Origin: Manihot esculenta
Lineage: Eukaryota; Streptophyta; Magnoliopsida; Malpighiales; Euphorbiaceae
NCBI RefSeq assembly: GCF_001659605.2
Contig: NC_035165.2
Location: forward strand, 14,494,419 to 14,558,418
Reading direction: 5' to 3'
Length of the DNA: 64,000 nucleotides
Under the pieces are notes generated by a model. The model searched no databases, was not told the origin of the DNA, and saw only the letters and a program-made list of their open reading frames with translations. Each line of letters begins with the position of its first letter. Position 1 is the stretch's first letter. Below, piece by piece: positions 61,301 to 64,000 of this stretch. A program made the position numbers and the translations under genes.

Positions 61301-61417
61301 AGAACATTCGTCCCCGAATGTTCCTCAACTAACATACAAAGCATGGCATCAATCATAACATACAACATAGCATACAATATATCATACATGCAACACATAG
61401 AACAACTAACACTCACC

Positions 61418-64000
61418 TCAAAACAGATGGGGGTATTGCTGGAGCATGGACTCCCGTGTCTCCCAGGTGCATTCTTCAATATTGTGGTGGTTCCAAAGGA
61501 CTTTCACCATCGGAATTTCCTTGTTCCTCAGCTTTCTGATCTGAGTGTCTAGGATCCGCACTGGCTGTTCTACATAGGTGAGATCCTCTTGGATCTCCAC
61601 ATCAGGCTCACTAAGAACCTTGCTCGGATCTGACACGTACTTTCGTAACAAAGAAACATGGAAAACCGGATGGATTCTCTCCATCGAAGCAGGCAAGTCT
61701 AGCTTGTACGACACATTACCGACCCTCTGAAGCACCTCGAAAGGACCGATGTACCGTGGAGCTAACTTACCCTTCTTCCCGAACCGAACCACTCCTTTCA
61801 TAGGAGACACCTTGAGCAAAACCAAATCCCCCTCCTGAAACTCTAGCTGTCTTCTGCGGATATCTGCATAACTCTTCTGCCGACTAGCAGCTGTCTTGAT
61901 CCTCTCTCTGATTATGGGTACCACCCTGCTGGTAAGCTCTACTAACTCCGGACCCGCAAGAGTCCTCTCTCCTACTTCCTCCCAGCAGATAGGTGATCTG
62001 CACTTCCTCCCATACAAAGCTTCATATGGAGCCATCCCTATGCTAGCATGATAGCTGTTATTGTAGGCAAACTCCACCAAAGGTAGATGCTGCCTCCAAG
62101 AACCGCCAAAATCTAGCACACACATTCTGAGCATATCCTCTATTGTCTGGATGGTCCTCTCTGACTGTCCGTCCGTCTGTGGGTGGAAGGCAGTACTGAA
62201 ATCTAATCTGGTACCCATAGCGTTCTGCAGACTCCGCCAAAACCTGGAGGTGAACTGGGGCCCTCTATCTGACACTATAGATACCGGGATCCCATGCAGT
62301 CTGACAATCTCATCTACGTACACCTGCGCCAACTTGTCCACAGAGTAACCACTCCTGACAGGGATGAAGTGAGCAGATTTGGTGAGTCTGTCCACAATCA
62401 CCCATATGGAGTCCAACCTGTTGGACGCCGCCGGTAACCCCACTACGAAGTCCATAGCTATATTCTCCCATTTCCACTCTGGAATCGGTAGTGGATTCAA
62501 CATTCCAGCCGGCTTCTGATGCTCTAGTTTCACCCTCTGACACACATCGCAGGCTGACACGAACAGTGCCACGTCCTTCTTCATAGCTGGCCACCAATAC
62601 ACTCTCTTCAGATCCTGATACATCTTGGTGGCTCCAGGGTGAACACTATACCTGGTATTATGGGCTTCCCCCATAATATCTCCCTTCAGACCAATGTCAT
62701 CTGGCACACATAATCTGCTCCCGTAGCGGAGGATCCCCTTATCATCAAACTTGAACTCATTACTCTGGCCTGACTGAACCGTTCTGGCTATCCTGACCAA
62801 CTCTGGGTCCTCATGCTGTTTTTGAGCTACCTGCTCTAGAAACACGGGTGTCACTCTCATCTGAGCCACTAAGGCACCTGTGCCAGACAACTCCAACTGT
62901 AATCCTTCACTCATGAGTCTGTGGAACTCCTTCACCACCGGCCTCCTCTCTGCTGAAATGTGGGATAGACTGCCGAGTGATTTCCGGCTTAGGGCGTCTG
63001 CCACAACATTCGCCTTACCCGGATGGTACTGAATCTTGCAATCATAGTCACTCAACAGTTCTACCCATCTCCTCTGCCTCATGTTCAGTTCTCTCTGACT
63101 CAGGATGTATTGCAGGCTCTTATGATCTGTGAAGATCTCACACTTTACCCCATAAAGGTAATGCCTCCACATCTTGAGTGCAAAGATCACTGCTGCCATC
63201 TCTAGGTCATGTGTGGGGTAATTCAGCTCATGCTTCTTCAGCTGCCTAGAAGCATAAGCGATCACCCTCTCATTTTGCATTAGCACACAACCCAGTCCCA
63301 CACGGGACGCATCACAATATACTGAGAAGTCATCATCACTTTTTGGCAGAGCTAACACCGGTGCTGAAGTCAACCTCCTCTTAAGCTCCTCAAAGCTTTC
63401 CTCACACTGATCGGTCCATATGAACTTCTGATTCTTCTTTGTCAATTTGGTCATAGGAGAAGCAATTTTTGAGAAGTCCTGAACGAACCTCCTGTAGTAA
63501 CCTGCTAAACCTAGAAAACTCTTGATCTCAGTCACTGTGGTGGGTCTAGGCCAGTTAGCTATAGCCTCTACTTTCTTGGGGTCTACTTCAATACCCTGTT
63601 CTGACACAATGTGCCCCAAGAATGAAATGCTCCTAAGCCAAAACTCACACTTGGAGAACTTGGCATACAAGCCATGCTCTCTCAAGGTCTGCAAAACTGT
63701 CCTCAGGTGATGGGCATGCTCCTCTGCATTTCTGGAATACACTAAGATATCATCTATGAAGACAATAACGAAGTGATCCAGATACTGACTGAATACTCTG
63801 TTCATGAGGTCCATGAATGCTGCAGGGGCGTTGGTCAACCCAAACGGCATCACAAGGAACTCATAGTGCCCATACCTGGTCCTGAAAGCTGTCTTCGGTA
63901 CATCTTCATTCCTTATCCTCAACTGATGGTACCCTGATCTCAGATCTATTTTGGAGAAACAACCTGCTCCTGCTAGCTGGTCGAATAGATCGTCGATCCT
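61418..64000 (-). CDS. gypsy pol (RT, RNase H, integrase, chromodomain), partial at window end
   Basis: Open from 64000 to the stop at 61418. [22 protein letters not shown] and catalytic FIDDILVYS (about 63735-63765). RNase [43 protein letters not shown]. Integrase: zinc-binding region with [15 protein letters not shown] (about 62515-62650), core with [16 protein letters not shown] and TDGQSE supplying the D-D-E residues. A chromodomain closes the protein ([17 protein letters not shown]). Chromodomains steer integration to modified chromatin. The frame continues without a start at the window edge ([10 protein letters not shown]), so protease and gag lie outside. Confidence 0.95.
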   Translation of the reverse strand, partial: RIDDLFDQLAGAGCFSKIDLRSGYHQLRIRNEDVPKTAFRTRYGHYEFLVMPFGLTNAPAAFMDLMNRVFSQYLDHFVIVFIDDILVYSRNAEEHAHHLRTVLQTLREHGLYAKFSKCEFWLRSISFLGHIVSEQGIEVDPKKVEAIANWPRPTTVTEIKSFLGLAGYYRRFVQDFSKIASPMTKLTKKNQKFIWTDQCEESFEELKRRLTSAPVLALPKSDDDFSVYCDASRVGLGCVLMQNERVIAYASRQLKKHELNYPTHDLEMAAVIFALKMWRHYLYGVKCEIFTDHKSLQYILSQRELNMRQRRWVELLSDYDCKIQYHPGKANVVADALSRKSLGSLSHISAERRPVVKEFHRLMSEGLQLELSGTGALVAQMRVTPVFLEQVAQKQHEDPELVRIARTVQSGQSNEFKFDDKGILRYGSRLCVPDDIGLKGDIMGEAHNTRYSVHPGATKMYQDLKRVYWWPAMKKDVALFVSACDVCQRVKLEHQKPAGMLNPLPIPEWKWENIAMDFVVGLPAASNRLDSIWVIVDRLTKSAHFIPVRSGYSVDKLAQVYVDEIVRLHGIPVSIVSDRGPQFTSRFWRSLQNAMGTRLDFSTAFHPQTDGQSERTIQTIEDMLRMCVLDFGGSWRQHLPLVEFAYNNSYHASIGMAPYEALYGRKCRSPICWEEVGERTLAGPELVELTSRVVPIIRERIKTAASRQKSYADIRRRQLEFQEGDLVLLKVSPMKGVVRFGKKGKLAPRYIGPFEVLQRVGNVSYKLDLPASMERIHPVFHVSLLRKYVSDPSKVLSEPDVEIQEDLTYVEQPVRILDTQIRKLRNKEIPMVKVLWNHHNIEECTWETRESMLQQYPHLF

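Larger units (their letters stand above)
59169..64000 (-). mobile_element. Ty3/gypsy chromovirus (Tekay-like), near intact, runs off window
   Basis: 3' LTR 59169-61286, purine tract 61287-61300, then pol open to the window end. Same family as the left element and the two solo LTRs. Candidate target duplication TCTAG at 59164-59168; the other flank is outside. It has inserted in the copia pol, so it is younger than that element. Lack of any stop in 861 visible pol codons suggests a young and possibly functional copy; gag, protease and the 5' LTR cannot be checked. Confidence 0.95.

Overview
This is a TE-rich plant nuclear window. The genes carry GT-AG introns, are AT-rich and belong to land-plant families. 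The LTR chemistry (Tekay-type chromovirus, a Ty1/copia element, plant L1 LINEs) and the gene families suggest a eudicot; the Euphorbiaceae are a guess that I cannot prove from sequence alone.

Layout. 1-7029: 3' part of a decayed Ty3/gypsy chromovirus (gag, protease, RT, RNase H, integrase, chromodomain, 3' LTR) on the + strand. It is inserted in a decayed L1-type LINE (7030-11121, +). 11660-13991 and 14555-16992: two solo LTRs of the same LTR family, both on the minus strand, each with a perfect 5-bp target duplication. 17142-18730: hAT relics. 19785-32995: a 14-exon AMSH/STAMBP-type JAMM deubiquitinase gene (531 aa predicted) whose introns hold a hAT-like MITE, a Tourist-like MITE and other repeats. 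About 34280-34900: LINE RNase H relic. 35515-39634: a non-coding LTR element with an inverted duplication of about 1 kb per arm. 44418-45164: small uncharacterised plant protein gene. 52881-53887 (minus): two-exon DUF1639 gene. 56240-56690: small membrane-protein gene, apparently frameshifted. 57263-59168: Ty1/copia fragment (minus), interrupted at 59168 by a nearly intact gypsy chromovirus (59169 to beyond 64000, minus).

The host genes are unrelated housekeeping or unknown genes and do not form a cluster. The AMSH protein should act in endosomal ubiquitin removal and vacuolar trafficking; nothing else in the window belongs to that pathway. The most interesting structures lie in the mobile DNA. 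These are arrays of an interrupted palindrome (TTCGGC-N-GCCGAA) in the gypsy LTRs, conserved splice-site consensus inside those LTRs, a copy-specific minisatellite in the same LTRs, the palindromic LTR element, and a stop-codon pattern in the old gypsy copy that looks like CHG-methylation decay. I saw no convincing wholly new biological system. All calls rest on reading the sequence; no database search was run.
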